64,000 bases of DNA from Volucribacter psittacicida (GCF_004339025.1 NZ_SMFT01000004.1:1-64000), one strand, 5' to 3'. Numbered from the stretch's first letter, positions 49,985 to 57,542 are shown. Notes: generated by a model not told the origin, from the letters alone. A program made the numbers and translations.

Positions 49985-51168
49985 ACTTTCTCCACAACAA
50001 TGTTATCATCACTAATTACTGGGAATTCATCTATTCCCATATTAATTGATTCAGAGTAAGACGATTTTTGTTTTCCCACTTTAACATCAAGCAAATAATC
50101 TTTCCCAATTTCCGTAATAAGAGAAGGAATATACCCCATTGCATAAATTGTTCCGCCAATTTTTCCCTTATTTTGATTAAAATAATTCTTGATAGCAGCT
50201 TTAATAGAACTTTCAGCATCTACATGAATACCGCTTTTTACTTTTACTTTAAAATAAATAGGTACTTCTGCTGGTCGTTGGAATTTAATTTCATAAGTAG
50301 GCTTTGGATCATCGTATCGATTATCTGTTACCTCAATAACAGTATTCCCATTATAATCACAACCATTTCCTGACATACGCCATATTGTTTCTGCAATTTC
50401 TTGGTTATCACCACCAACTACAGCAACATAAACACTATGAGGAGCTAATGTTTTATTCGTTGCGCCAATTTGTACTGATGTACCTTTCCCATTATCTATT
50501 ACATAACAATCTATAACGCCATCAAGTTTAGCAACATTCGAATAAATTGAAGCAGGCATTCCTTGTGAATTAATAGCTACACTATTTTCATAACGTTTGG
50601 CAAACTCCAATCGACTTTCTTTCTCTGTTCCTGTAATTGCTTCTTGAGGATTTGTTACCCGATCTAGCCCAATAATTGCTCTCGTTAACTCCGTTACTGT
50701 ATTTGCTTTAGCACTGTATACGCCCAAGCCTGATAATCGCCCTGTAACCGTTCCTTCTGCTAATATGCTAATTTCCTCATCTAAAACCCAATCGTTTCCT
50801 TGAATATCTTTAACTGTAAATCCTTTAGGAATAACAGTCCCAGGTAACCCCATAAATTCACAACTAACAACCGAGTTTACTTGTCCTTTTCGTTTAACAA
50901 AATAAATTTTGCCAATAGCGTCTTGCATTACACCATCACTATAATTAGGATCTAAATTATTAATAAGCCAAGCTATTTGATTATTCCTATCACTAATTAT
51001 AGCCGCTAAAGAGCTTGCTAATTGTCCTTGTGGGGTTTCAAGATTTCTATTTAAATTACCGCCAAAAGCTCTATCAAAATCGGATAATATCCCTTCTAAT
51101 ATTTCCTGTTCTGTTGGAATGATTACACCCGTTGAAGTAAATTGAATACTTGGAACATTTGTTGTCAT
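49981..51168 (-). CDS. Baseplate J-like protein
   Basis: 395 aa wedge protein. Features: SIQFTSTGVIIPTEQEILEGILSDFDRAFGG at the N-terminus, NNQIAWLINNLDPNYSDGVMQDAIGKIYFVKRK, and a central AITGTEKESRLEFAKRYENSVA block, all typical of baseplate J proteins. It overlaps both neighbours by four bases, so the baseplate cluster is translated as a unit. Confidence 0.92.
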   Translation of the reverse strand: MTTNVPSIQFTSTGVIIPTEQEILEGILSDFDRAFGGNLNRNLETPQGQLASSLAAIISDRNNQIAWLINNLDPNYSDGVMQDAIGKIYFVKRKGQVNSVVSCEFMGLPGTVIPKGFTVKDIQGNDWVLDEEISILAEGTVTGRLSGLGVYSAKANTVTELTRAIIGLDRVTNPQEAITGTEKESRLEFAKRYENSVAINSQGMPASIYSNVAKLDGVIDCYVIDNGKGTSVQIGATNKTLAPHSVYVAVVGGDNQEIAETIWRMSGNGCDYNGNTVIEVTDNRYDDPKPTYEIKFQRPAEVPIYFKVKVKSGIHVDAESSIKAAIKNYFNQNKGKIGGTIYAMGYIPSLITEIGKDYLLDVKVGKQKSSYSESINMGIDEFPVISDDNIVVEKV

Positions 51169-51515
51169 ATTTGCACCTGTAATGTATTGTTTTGGTTATC
51201 AGTGAAGAAAATACTTCCGATTAACTTTCTATTATCTCCACTAATGATTTTAGCACTTGCTGAAATTATCTCTGGAACAGTTAATGCGGCTTTTTCTAAA
51301 CGATATTGATATAAAGAAAAAGACTGCTTTTTCCCTAAAGTTTCATCAAAATAAGGAATTCCTTTTTCAGTGTTATAATAAAGCTCCCCTTTAAATAATT
51401 TTATTGCACTTGCAACATCTTGGGCTTTAGCATATAAATCTTTAGCTAAAGCAATATCTCCGTCCTCAGTTAACGTTAGATCCCAATTTTCAGGGTGTAA
51501 AAATATTGTATTCAT
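51165..51515 (-). CDS. Baseplate wedge protein, gp25/gp46-like
   Basis: 116 aa. NWDLTLTEDGDIALAKDLYAKAQDVASAIKLFKGELYYNTEKGIPYF resembles small wedge proteins of the Mu gp46 / T4 gp25 group. It overlaps the J-like gene by four bases and starts next to the stop of the spike gene. Assignment by pattern and synteny. Confidence 0.75.
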   Translation of the reverse strand: MNTIFLHPENWDLTLTEDGDIALAKDLYAKAQDVASAIKLFKGELYYNTEKGIPYFDETLGKKQSFSLYQYRLEKAALTVPEIISASAKIISGDNRKLIGSIFFTDNQNNTLQVQI

Positions 51516-52181
51516 TTACCCTCCTGTTTTTTGATCTGGCACAGATCCTCTATCATGAGTATGTGTATCATAAACTTTTCTCATATTTGCCATTGATTTT
51601 CCCCCACTACTTACATTATCGGTAATATCTTTATCCGCCATAATTGTATTTTTAGCTTCGACAGGGGCATCAAGAATAATTTTAGAAGCCTTAATCTTTA
51701 CTTCATTAGGGGAAACAATTTCAATACCACTATCCTTAAAAAAGATATATTGACTCGGTACACCATTTAAAAAACCACCAAAATAAAGCCCGTCAGCATA
51801 ATCAAACTTTCTAAGGCTCTGTGGGTTAGACGGCTTTTTATTGTTTTTAATACTTGAAATATCTCGGCTACAAAAGCCACACATACCAATATCTCCAACT
51901 TTAGGATCGATAATTACCGCATTATTTCCACCTTGTAATCGAAAATAAGGAATATTATGTATAACGCCATGCGTATACGCATTACCTTGCCCATCAAGCT
52001 GAGCCACCATCGGCTGAACATCAACTGTACCAACGGGATTTACTCCTGTAGCATTAACATTCTTAATCTGTACTAAAGTAACCGTTTGAATTCTACCGAT
52101 TAAATTATTTACCATAAATTGAAGTTGCCCCTCATAATCTAACATTGCACTGGGATCAACTAGACCAAATTTATTTTGCAA
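51516..52181 (-). CDS. Baseplate spike protein with Gp138-type N-terminal domain
   Basis: 221 aa. The N-terminal OB-like part (YEGQLQFMVNNLIGRIQTVTLVQIKNV, GDIGMCGFCSRDISSIKNNK) matches Gp138_N-type membrane-piercing spikes. The C-terminal DKDITDNVSSGGKSMANMRKVYDTHTH is the usual apex-like end with His residues. It overlaps the next gene's stop by 11 bases. Confidence 0.82.
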   Translation of the reverse strand: MQNKFGLVDPSAMLDYEGQLQFMVNNLIGRIQTVTLVQIKNVNATGVNPVGTVDVQPMVAQLDGQGNAYTHGVIHNIPYFRLQGGNNAVIIDPKVGDIGMCGFCSRDISSIKNNKKPSNPQSLRKFDYADGLYFGGFLNGVPSQYIFFKDSGIEIVSPNEVKIKASKIILDAPVEAKNTIMADKDITDNVSSGGKSMANMRKVYDTHTHDRGSVPDQKTGG

Positions 52182-53070
52182 CTTTTACTTCTCCTATATA
52201 AGTGGCACTCACATCAATACACCATTTTCCATTTGCGACCTCACTTTCTAAATGATAAGTTAAGCCATAAATTAACCACATACCATTAGCGACCGAGATT
52301 AAACTATCCTTTATTTGCACGATGCCATGAAATCTAATCATAGGATCAAATAAGCATTGAAATGTAATTCCACTTAAATTTGGTACTGGATAACCTATTA
52401 AGCCCGTATTCGGCGATATAACAGGGATCTTAATATTTCTTCCCTTAGTCTTATTACTGATTGCTACTTTTCTTGCCTCTATCGCTAAATTAATATCCGC
52501 AGCTTGGCATAATTTTTTAATCTGTTCTAAACCAGTTTCACAAAGATAGGGATTACTTATCTTTGTTGTTACTCCATTGTTTTCAAAGTCCATACCAATA
52601 TTTTGGCAAATCTGCTCGATCAACTTAGCAACATCAACTTCTCCCTTGATACTTACTGGGGGAGCGGCTTGTATTTGGTGTTGTATCGCTGTAACAGCTT
52701 GGATAGTCAACATTGACTCTGACGAAGCTCCAAAATTTGGATAGGCAAAAGAAATCATACCTTCAAAGACCAATGTATACGCCCCATTATGTAAAGCCTC
52801 TAAACGGATAAAATTCATTTTCGTTTCTTCTGTATTCCATTTAATCCTTGCAACCTGATTCATTATTTCAGCACTAAGCCCATATACGACTATTTGTGTT
52901 GTTGGAGCAATAATCCCACCACCATTCCTAATTTGTGCTGAAACTCTTAATCCTTCAACGATAACTGTGTTATTTCCTTTATCATCAAAGCCTTGTTGGC
53001 TAGTTGCTCCCAACAATAAAGTTAATCTAAGTTTTTTCTGATTAAATGAACCATTTCTTATAAATTGCAT
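52171..53070 (-). CDS. Baseplate hub protein
   Basis: 299 aa. Beta-rich, with RVSAQIRNGGGIIAPTTQIVVYGLSAEIMNQVA near the N-terminus and LIEQICQNIGMDFENNGVTTKISNPYLCETGLEQIKKLCQAADINLAIE in the middle, the pattern of gp27/gp44-like hub proteins. It lies directly before the spike gene, consistent with a hub that carries the spike. Confidence 0.75.
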   Translation of the reverse strand: MQFIRNGSFNQKKLRLTLLLGATSQQGFDDKGNNTVIVEGLRVSAQIRNGGGIIAPTTQIVVYGLSAEIMNQVARIKWNTEETKMNFIRLEALHNGAYTLVFEGMISFAYPNFGASSESMLTIQAVTAIQHQIQAAPPVSIKGEVDVAKLIEQICQNIGMDFENNGVTTKISNPYLCETGLEQIKKLCQAADINLAIEARKVAISNKTKGRNIKIPVISPNTGLIGYPVPNLSGITFQCLFDPMIRFHGIVQIKDSLISVANGMWLIYGLTYHLESEVANGKWCIDVSATYIGEVKVAK

Positions 53071-53082
53071 AATTTTACCTAT

Positions 53083-53115
53083 AAAAAAATCCTTAGCTTT
53101 TCAACTAAGGATTTA
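53083..53115 (-). terminator. Hairpin between plug and hub genes
   Basis: On the minus strand AAATCCTTAG-TTGAAAAG-CTAAGGATTT followed by T; it overlaps the end of the plug gene. Confidence 0.65.
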
Positions 53116-53409
53116 TAGTTCAGAGTAAATAAGGATAAACCTTGTACCTAATCCAGAATAATGAGGGTCATCTTGCCCTTCCATATCTATGAAAAATAAA
53201 TTTCCTTTTATTGGCAAATAATCAACACTAATTAATGGCTGAATATTCAAGCATAAACGATTATCCACTATTTTTTCTCCATTCACGCTTACCGTAGCAT
53301 AAAGCTGTTGTTTATGACGAGTCGCAAGGCTAATCGTTATTTCCTGATTATTTATTTGAATAGAAAACTTTTGATTAGGGATAGCTTGTAACGGTATTTT
53401 ATGTAACAT
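53113..53409 (-). CDS. Baseplate plug protein (DUF6983-like)
   Basis: 98-aa all-beta protein: KIPLQAIPNQKFSIQINNQEITISLATRHKQQLYATVSVNG, then NIQPLISVDYLPIKGNLFFIDMEGQDDPHYSGLGTRF. This is the pattern of small plug proteins found next to the hub. Five bases downstream of the 228-aa baseplate gene. Confidence 0.75.
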   Translation of the reverse strand: MLHKIPLQAIPNQKFSIQINNQEITISLATRHKQQLYATVSVNGEKIVDNRLCLNIQPLISVDYLPIKGNLFFIDMEGQDDPHYSGLGTRFILIYSEL

Positions 53410-53414
53410 TTCAC

Positions 53415-54101
53415 TTATATTCCGATAATTGATTTTAAATCTCCTATTCCTTCATTAAGGAATGTCCCAAGTCCTTTTTCTTTTATTTGTCCTACAACAT
53501 TATTTAATCGTTTTAATAACGAAGGCTCTCGCGTCCCACCAATGCTTTCTGTCGTAATATTTCCTGAATTTTGCTCAGTAGCGGATGTATCAGATTTTGT
53601 CGAAGTATATTCTGGTTCAATTTCTCTAATCTCTTGAAGTTTGATATTTACCTTAAGCAATCTCGCACCATCTAACGTTTCCCTCATATAGTTGTAACCT
53701 ATAATGTTGCAATTTGGATAAATAGCTTCAGGCGTAATAACCATAAATAGATCTGTACTATTGGCAAAGGCTTCAACTAATGCTAAAAAAGCCCCTCGTT
53801 CAATAACACCACCACTCCCTTTTGTCATAACAACATCAACAATATAAGGATCGATTACTTTGTTATAACTAGTAAAAGACCCTTTTTCCAAAGGAGCGTT
53901 AGATATTTTTGACGTATTCTGATATTTGACTGACTTCACATTATCAGCCAAAAGTAGGGGAATACCATTTTGATCAAATATCCCCCAATAATTTCCAAAA
54001 AATTGATTAATAATTTGGGAACCGCCAAACTTAATAATCGCTCCACTGATATTTTGTGGTATGCCCGGTACATTAGGCACACCTATTGAATCCCAAAACA
54101 T
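53415..54101 (-). CDS. Phage tail/baseplate protein, unnamed
   Basis: 228 aa. The central part (SFTSYNKVIDPYIVDVVMTKGSGGVIERGAFLALVEAFANSTDLFMVITPEAIYPN) looks like a Dit-type or gp53-like distal tail protein. It is the first gene of the baseplate cluster after the accessory island, with AAGGTG before the ATG. In related phages it would normally follow the tape measure directly. Confidence 0.65.
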   Translation of the reverse strand: MFWDSIGVPNVPGIPQNISGAIIKFGGSQIINQFFGNYWGIFDQNGIPLLLADNVKSVKYQNTSKISNAPLEKGSFTSYNKVIDPYIVDVVMTKGSGGVIERGAFLALVEAFANSTDLFMVITPEAIYPNCNIIGYNYMRETLDGARLLKVNIKLQEIREIEPEYTSTKSDTSATEQNSGNITTESIGGTREPSLLKRLNNVVGQIKEKGLGTFLNEGIGDLKSIIGI

Positions 54102-54127
54102 TTTGCACCTTATTTCTTTTAGATAAT

Positions 54128-54151
54128 AAAAAACCGCTCAAGCGAGCGGTT
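54128..54151 (-). terminator. Terminator 2 after hicB
   Basis: On the minus strand AACCGCTCGC-TT-GAGCGGTT followed by TTTT and then ATTATCTAAA. Confidence 0.8.
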
Positions 54152-54167
54152 ACGGACTTTAGATAAT

Positions 54168-54191
54168 AAAAAAGCCTTGAAAATTCAAGGC
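54168..54191 (-). terminator. Terminator 1 after hicB
   Basis: On the minus strand GCCTTGAA-TT-TTCAAGGC followed by TTTTTT and then ATTATCTAAA. It stands in tandem with a second one 40 bases on, sealing the hicAB unit from the baseplate genes. Confidence 0.85.
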
Positions 54192-54200
54192 ATTAATATT

Positions 54201-54617
54201 TTACTGTGCGGTTTGCTGAAATACCTTATCTGTCGCTAATTTTGCAAGAAAATTACTGCGGTTTTTGTATTCAGGATGAGTCGCCACAAACTTATCAATA
54301 TGTTGCAATAATAATGACGGCAAAGTGATATTAATTTTTTCAGCTTTTCCCATTAAATGGCTTAAATCAACATCAACAATCCCCCAAGTTAGCCCCACAT
54401 AATCTTCATTATGAATATGGTTCTCAATGGATGTCGGTTGCGGTATATCTTCCCCGTCTTCTAACATTCCTTTAATATGAAAAGCAATAGCCTGTTTAGC
54501 ATTATCATAGGCTTCTGCCATGGTATCGCCTGCCGAAAAGCACCCAGGCACATCTGGCACAATCACGCCATAAGCATGATCCTGATCACCGATTTCGATA
54601 GCAATTGGATATAACAT
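54201..54617 (-). CDS. hicB: HicB-type antitoxin
   Basis: 138 aa. The N-terminal RNase-H-like fold has VPDVPGCFSAGDTMAEAYDNAKQAIAFHI, the classic HicB pattern. The C-terminal part (KINITLPSLLLQHIDKFVATHPEYKNRSNFLAKLATDKV) is a ribbon-helix-helix DNA-binding domain, so HicB can neutralise HicA and repress the pair. It follows hicA by 47 bases on the same strand and is closed by two terminators. Confidence 0.92.
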   Translation of the reverse strand: MLYPIAIEIGDQDHAYGVIVPDVPGCFSAGDTMAEAYDNAKQAIAFHIKGMLEDGEDIPQPTSIENHIHNEDYVGLTWGIVDVDLSHLMGKAEKINITLPSLLLQHIDKFVATHPEYKNRSNFLAKLATDKVFQQTAQ

Positions 54618-54664
54618 ATTTTTCCTTATATTTCGTTAAGTGGAATACACCTTAATTAAGGGGG

Positions 54665-54847
54665 TTATTTCAACCCCGCTTGCTTTAATATTGAATTTAC
54701 AGTTTTTACTGGCAAATCCTTTTTAGGGTGGGGAACTGTAACTCGCCCCTTTTTCTGTTTATGCTTAAATTGATGATGACTTCCTTCAATATTTACTAAA
54801 AACCAACCATCTTTTTCTAGCATTTTAATGATTTTTCGGCTTTCCAC
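54665..54847 (-). CDS. hicA: HicA-type mRNA interferase toxin
   Basis: 60 aa, the usual size. KMLEKDGWFLVNIEGSHHQFKH contains the catalytic His region (GSHHQF), followed by KKGRVTVPHPKKDLPVKTVNSILKQAGLK. It cleaves mRNA when free. Preceded by a strong promoter with repeated operator-like words. Toxin-first order is the normal hicAB arrangement. Confidence 0.92.
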   Translation of the reverse strand: MESRKIIKMLEKDGWFLVNIEGSHHQFKHKQKKGRVTVPHPKKDLPVKTVNSILKQAGLK

Positions 54848-54873
54848 ACTATCCTCTAACTTGTTTAGTTGTG

Positions 54874-54929
54874 GTTATTATACCCACAAAAGATAAATAA
54901 TGCAATAAATTTATAGTTATTATACCTAC
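54874..54929 (-). promoter_or_regulatory. hicAB promoter with paired operators
   Basis: On the minus strand TTGCAT (54905-54900), a 17-base spacer and TATAAT (54882-54877) form a near-consensus promoter. The word GTAGGTATAATAAC occurs at 54929-54916 and as GTGGGTATAATAAC at 54887-54874, 42 bases apart (about four helical turns). The second covers the -10. This fits HicB autoregulation. Confidence 0.7.
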
Positions 54930-54941
54930 TTTTTAATATTA

Positions 54942-54959
54942 ACCGCACCGAAGTGCGGT
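54942..54959 (-). terminator. Uptake-signal hairpin terminator after the antirepressor gene
   Basis: ACCGCAC-CGAA-GTGCGGT: two uptake words as an inverted pair, located directly after the antirepressor stop. It can fold as a tetraloop hairpin; the trailing T-tract is weak. Confidence 0.65.
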
Positions 54960-54976
54960 CGATTTTCAAAAAATTT

Positions 54977-55861
54977 CTAGTATTTAGCTATCATTCTTAC
55001 TCTAGGCTTTATTTCCTCTAACAAGCCGTTTTTAATTTGGTATTCTCGCAAGTATTTTTCGCCCACATCTAAGACAGCATTAAATTCAGCTCTGACATCA
55101 TAGGCTATGGCGGCAAGATCGTTTCTGGTATAACGATCTATCTTTAATAGCTCAAAAAGCGTTCTATGCAGTGTTTCTGTTTTTTCGCCGAGTTTCTTCG
55201 CCAAGCGAGTATGTTTCATAATACCGAGAAAAATAGAGTAGGGCAATTGAATCATCTCTGTATTTTGTTGTTCAATGATTAGCTCGCCCTCTAATGGCAA
55301 TCTTGCCAATAAACTCACAGCCTCAACGAACTGTTCATCATCAATGTCTTTATAAGACTTACCAAAATGCGTTTTTAACGCAGACCATTGAGCAATAGCC
55401 CCTTTGGCTTGCTTGTCTTTCGGCAACCGTTTTGTGCGATCCATTACCAGATCTTTTAAAAACAGTTGGTGTTCTTTCGTGAGTTTTTGTAGGTTAATCT
55501 CTCTTTTAGCTTCGCCTTTAAACCAATAATCGTGTAGAGCTTGGTAGCACTCTTTTTTATATTTGATTAAGGTTTCTCTAATTTCTGGTTTTACTCTATT
55601 TGTATCAATACCAAATAGCCAACCGTTTAGATATTGGATTGGTAGGCATACCATTTCTTGTTCCCCGCCATTTGTAGGTGTGATCATCACGATCATACCT
55701 TTAGAAAGAACTTCATCTCTTTTAATCCTTAGTAATTGGGCGTTCCACGCTAAACCAATATTTTCGCAGATTGGTTTCATCGCAGTGTAGTGTGTACCGT
55801 TTTGTTCAAAAGTAACTAGAGATTGACTGTTGAATTGAATTGTTTGAAGTTGAGTGTTCAT
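54977..55861 (-). CDS. Phage antirepressor, P22_AR_N type, large paralogue
   Basis: 294 aa from ATG 55861, which has AAAGGAG six bases upstream; an in-frame ATG at 55924 is unlikely. The N-terminal domain (residues about 1-125) has FEQNGTHYTAMKPICENIGLAWNAQLLRIKRD and LPIQYLNGWLFGIDTNRVKPEIRETLIKYKKECYQALHDYWF, the P22-type antirepressor fold. The C-terminal 170 residues are helical and unlike the shorter paralogue at 56968. Antirepressors inactivate a prophage repressor; the target is not in this window. Confidence 0.88.
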   Translation of the reverse strand: MNTQLQTIQFNSQSLVTFEQNGTHYTAMKPICENIGLAWNAQLLRIKRDEVLSKGMIVMITPTNGGEQEMVCLPIQYLNGWLFGIDTNRVKPEIRETLIKYKKECYQALHDYWFKGEAKREINLQKLTKEHQLFLKDLVMDRTKRLPKDKQAKGAIAQWSALKTHFGKSYKDIDDEQFVEAVSLLARLPLEGELIIEQQNTEMIQLPYSIFLGIMKHTRLAKKLGEKTETLHRTLFELLKIDRYTRNDLAAIAYDVRAEFNAVLDVGEKYLREYQIKNGLLEEIKPRVRMIAKY

Positions 55862-56165
55862 ATAGAACTCCTTTGTTAATTTTCGAAGTTTAAGATTACC
55901 CCCATTATAGGATAGGGTTGCCAAGAGGTTCGAAAACCGCCAAAGGAACGGTCGGGATTATTCCCCTTTCGGGTCTTATATTCTCCGCCCTCTCGGCATA
56001 GATAGATGTGTATGGTTAATTTGTGAGAAAAAAGAAAAGGAAAACACAAATTTCACGCATAAAAAAACCGCTATGCTATCGGGTGCGGATAACCGCCTTT
56101 GGTTTAAGGTTTCGACGCCTTGTTGATGATAATAATAGAATAGGAGTAGGTTGTCAAATAAAAAA

Positions 56166-56181
56166 TATAGTTAAAACTATA
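56166..56181 (+). promoter_or_regulatory. Operator-like palindrome O1
   Basis: TATAGTT-AA-AACTATA, 7-bp arms around two bases. Its reverse complement matches the second copy at 56201-56216 in 15 of 16 bases. Starts are 35 bases apart. Likely bound by the ribbon-helix-helix protein encoded downstream. Confidence 0.7.
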
Positions 56182-56189
56182 AAAAGTAT

Positions 56190-56218
56190 TTTACAACAAA
56201 TGTAGTTTTAACTATAAT
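56190..56218 (+). promoter_or_regulatory. Promoter with operator O2 over the -10
   Basis: TTTACA (56190) and TATAAT (56213) with a 17-base spacer: near-consensus sigma-70 promoter. Operator O2 (TGTAGTTTTAACTATA, 56201-56216) covers the spacer and half the -10, so a bound protein would block it. It reads toward the small peptide and the RHH gene. Confidence 0.75.
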
Positions 56219-56295
56219 TATCATATCTAAAGTAAAGTGCTTTAGAACAAGAAACCGCCCTTGTGGTGAGCGGTCTTAAAAAAGGAGTTAGGATT

Positions 56296-56355
56296 ATGAT
56301 CTGGAAAATTGCAATCCTAATTATCCTGCTAATGGTGGCAATGCCAGCATTCTAG
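56296..56355 (+). CDS. 19-residue hydrophobic peptide, probable membrane peptide
   Basis: A short gene MIWKIAILIILLMVAMPAF with AAAGGAG nine bases before its ATG. The peptide is one hydrophobic helix with a single Lys. It lies in the leader between the operator-controlled promoter and the RHH gene. It could be a small toxin-like membrane peptide or a leader peptide; no family is recognised. It is below usual gene-caller size limits. Confidence 0.5.
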   Translation: MIWKIAILIILLMVAMPAF

Positions 56356-56441
56356 GATAAACCCGAGGGGGATATGTGAGAGTGTCCCCCAACGGCTCCT
56401 ACTATAACAACTCAAGTTCTAAAAATCAACAGGAAAGCAAT

Positions 56442-56615
56442 ATGGCAATGACAAAAAAAGAAATTCAAGATCGCTCTGATAAAAAACGCGGTGTTCGTAT
56501 GGTTGGTTTTAAACTGAAAGAAGAAACTATACAGCGTTTAAATGAGCTAAGCGAACGTACCGAAAAATCAAAAACTGCCTTAATTGAGGAGATGATTTTA
56601 AATTATCAGGCTTGA
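56442..56615 (+). CDS. Arc-sized ribbon-helix-helix DNA-binding protein
   Basis: 57 aa from ATG 56442 (AGGAAAG before it). After a basic N-terminus (KKEIQDRSDKKRG), the RHH pattern is MVGFKLKEETIQRLNELSERTEKSKTALIEEMILNYQA: beta strand then two helices. Similar in size to P22 Arc (53 aa). It is divergent from the large antirepressor and downstream of a promoter with paired operators, so it is probably the repressor of that region. Confidence 0.8.
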   Translation: MAMTKKEIQDRSDKKRGVRMVGFKLKEETIQRLNELSERTEKSKTALIEEMILNYQA

Positions 56616-56696
56616 ACAAGGCAATTATTGTTATGTTTTTTGTCATTATTCAATTATGTAATATCGCTAAAACACGATTGATGTAGAATAATATCA

Positions 56697-56855
56697 CTAC
56701 ATCAAATAAGAATATGCAATCATTAACGCACTAATTCCCAAGCAAGTTGCCAAAATTAATGCTGCATTTGCTAATTTATTCCCTACTTTATCTGCACCTT
56801 CTTTACTCATTTTTCCACCTACCTTTACTTGATGTTTTGGTGTATACTTAATCAA
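56697..56855 (-). CDS. Small single-pass membrane protein, TTG or ATG start
   Basis: The ORF ends NKLANAALILATCLGISALMIAYSYLM, one membrane helix. From TTG 56855, five bases after AAGGAG, it is 52 aa; from ATG 56810 (RBS AGGTGG) it is 37 aa. The TTG has the better ribosome-binding site. It lies in the leftward accessory region between the two antirepressors. Role unknown. Confidence 0.6.
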   Translation of the reverse strand: MIKYTPKHQVKVGGKMSKEGADKVGNKLANAALILATCLGISALMIAYSYLM

Positions 56856-56897
56856 AATTGCTCCTTAGTTGCTAAACTTGGATAAGGGGTAAAAGAA

Positions 56898-56926
56898 AAC
56901 CCCGATTGTTTGCCGCAATCGGGGTT
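56898..56926 (-). terminator. Terminator after the short antirepressor gene
   Basis: AACCCCGATTG-TTTGCCG-CAATCGGGGTT; on the minus strand a TTTTCTTTT tract follows. Confidence 0.8.
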
Positions 56927-56967
56927 TATTTTTTATTACGATAACAAGGAGTTAGTTGTCAATGCTA

Positions 56968-57486
56968 TTACATCGGCATAAATAGCTCCATTTGCTTAAT
57001 CTGTAAAAACTCAACCTCTAACATTGCTTTTTCTTGCTTTCTTTTATTTAGCAATCGACCAGCTTCGCTGCCACGTTCTTTTGATTCTAAGTCCTTTTGT
57101 TTCCATTCTAATAATTTATTCTTAACCTCATCACGTCTAGCCACGCCTAACATCCAGTAATCCCATAAAGCTAAGAAACATTCTTCCTGATATTCCTCTA
57201 AGCGTGTTTTTAAATCCGCACGCACTTTGTTAGGATTAATTGAAAATAGCCAGCCGTTTAGCTTTTTGATAGGGATACAAAGCATTTCATATTTCTTGCC
57301 ATCTTTCCCTGTTGTGGTGATATGACCACAACTGAATTTACCAGACTGATCGATTAATTTTCTATGTTGAGACTTCCAATCAAGTCCAATACCTTCAACA
57401 ATCTCACGCATAGCGACATAGGCTACACCATTGTTACCCACTAATGTGATTTGTTGTCCTAAAAATTCTGCTTTTAATGTTTCCAT
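56968..57486 (-). CDS. Phage antirepressor, P22_AR_N type, short paralogue
   Basis: 172 aa. The N-terminal domain matches the other antirepressor: VAYVAMREIVEGIGLDWKSQHRKLIDQ and IPIKKLNGWLFSINPNKVRADLKTRLEEYQEECFLALWDYWMLGVARRDE. The C-terminal part is a short charged helix. It has terminators on both sides, so it is its own unit. It may antagonise a repressor in this or another prophage. Confidence 0.88.
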   Translation of the reverse strand: METLKAEFLGQQITLVGNNGVAYVAMREIVEGIGLDWKSQHRKLIDQSGKFSCGHITTTGKDGKKYEMLCIPIKKLNGWLFSINPNKVRADLKTRLEEYQEECFLALWDYWMLGVARRDEVKNKLLEWKQKDLESKERGSEAGRLLNKRKQEKAMLEVEFLQIKQMELFMPM

Positions 57487-57514
57487 ATGATATGCCTCTT
57501 GGATTTTAGATAAT

Positions 57515-57542
57515 AAAAAACCCGACCATTTCTGATCGGGTT
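57515..57542 (-). terminator. Terminator downstream of the TM2 gene
   Basis: On the minus strand AACCCGATCA-GAAA-TGGTCGGGTT followed by TTTT and ATTATCTAAA, the same tail as both hicB terminators. Confidence 0.8.

Larger units (their letters stand above)
55862..56295. other. Divergent control region of the antirepressor and RHH genes
   Basis: A 430-base non-coding region between divergent genes. It has a -10-like TATAAT on the minus strand (55909-55904) for the antirepressor, GC-rich hairpins around 55935-55995, an inverted repeat AATTTGTG (56018) / CACAAATT (56045), and on the + strand the promoter and operators at 56166-56218. A short reading frame here (56023-56205) has no RBS and is not believed. 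Confidence 0.55.

Noticed and set aside
55927-55941. T-loop-like GGTTCGAAAACC
   Set aside because: No cloverleaf can be built around it; chance match.
56023-56205. 60-codon basic reading frame in the control region
   Set aside because: No RBS, overlaps the operators and promoter, composition follows the AT-rich non-coding DNA.
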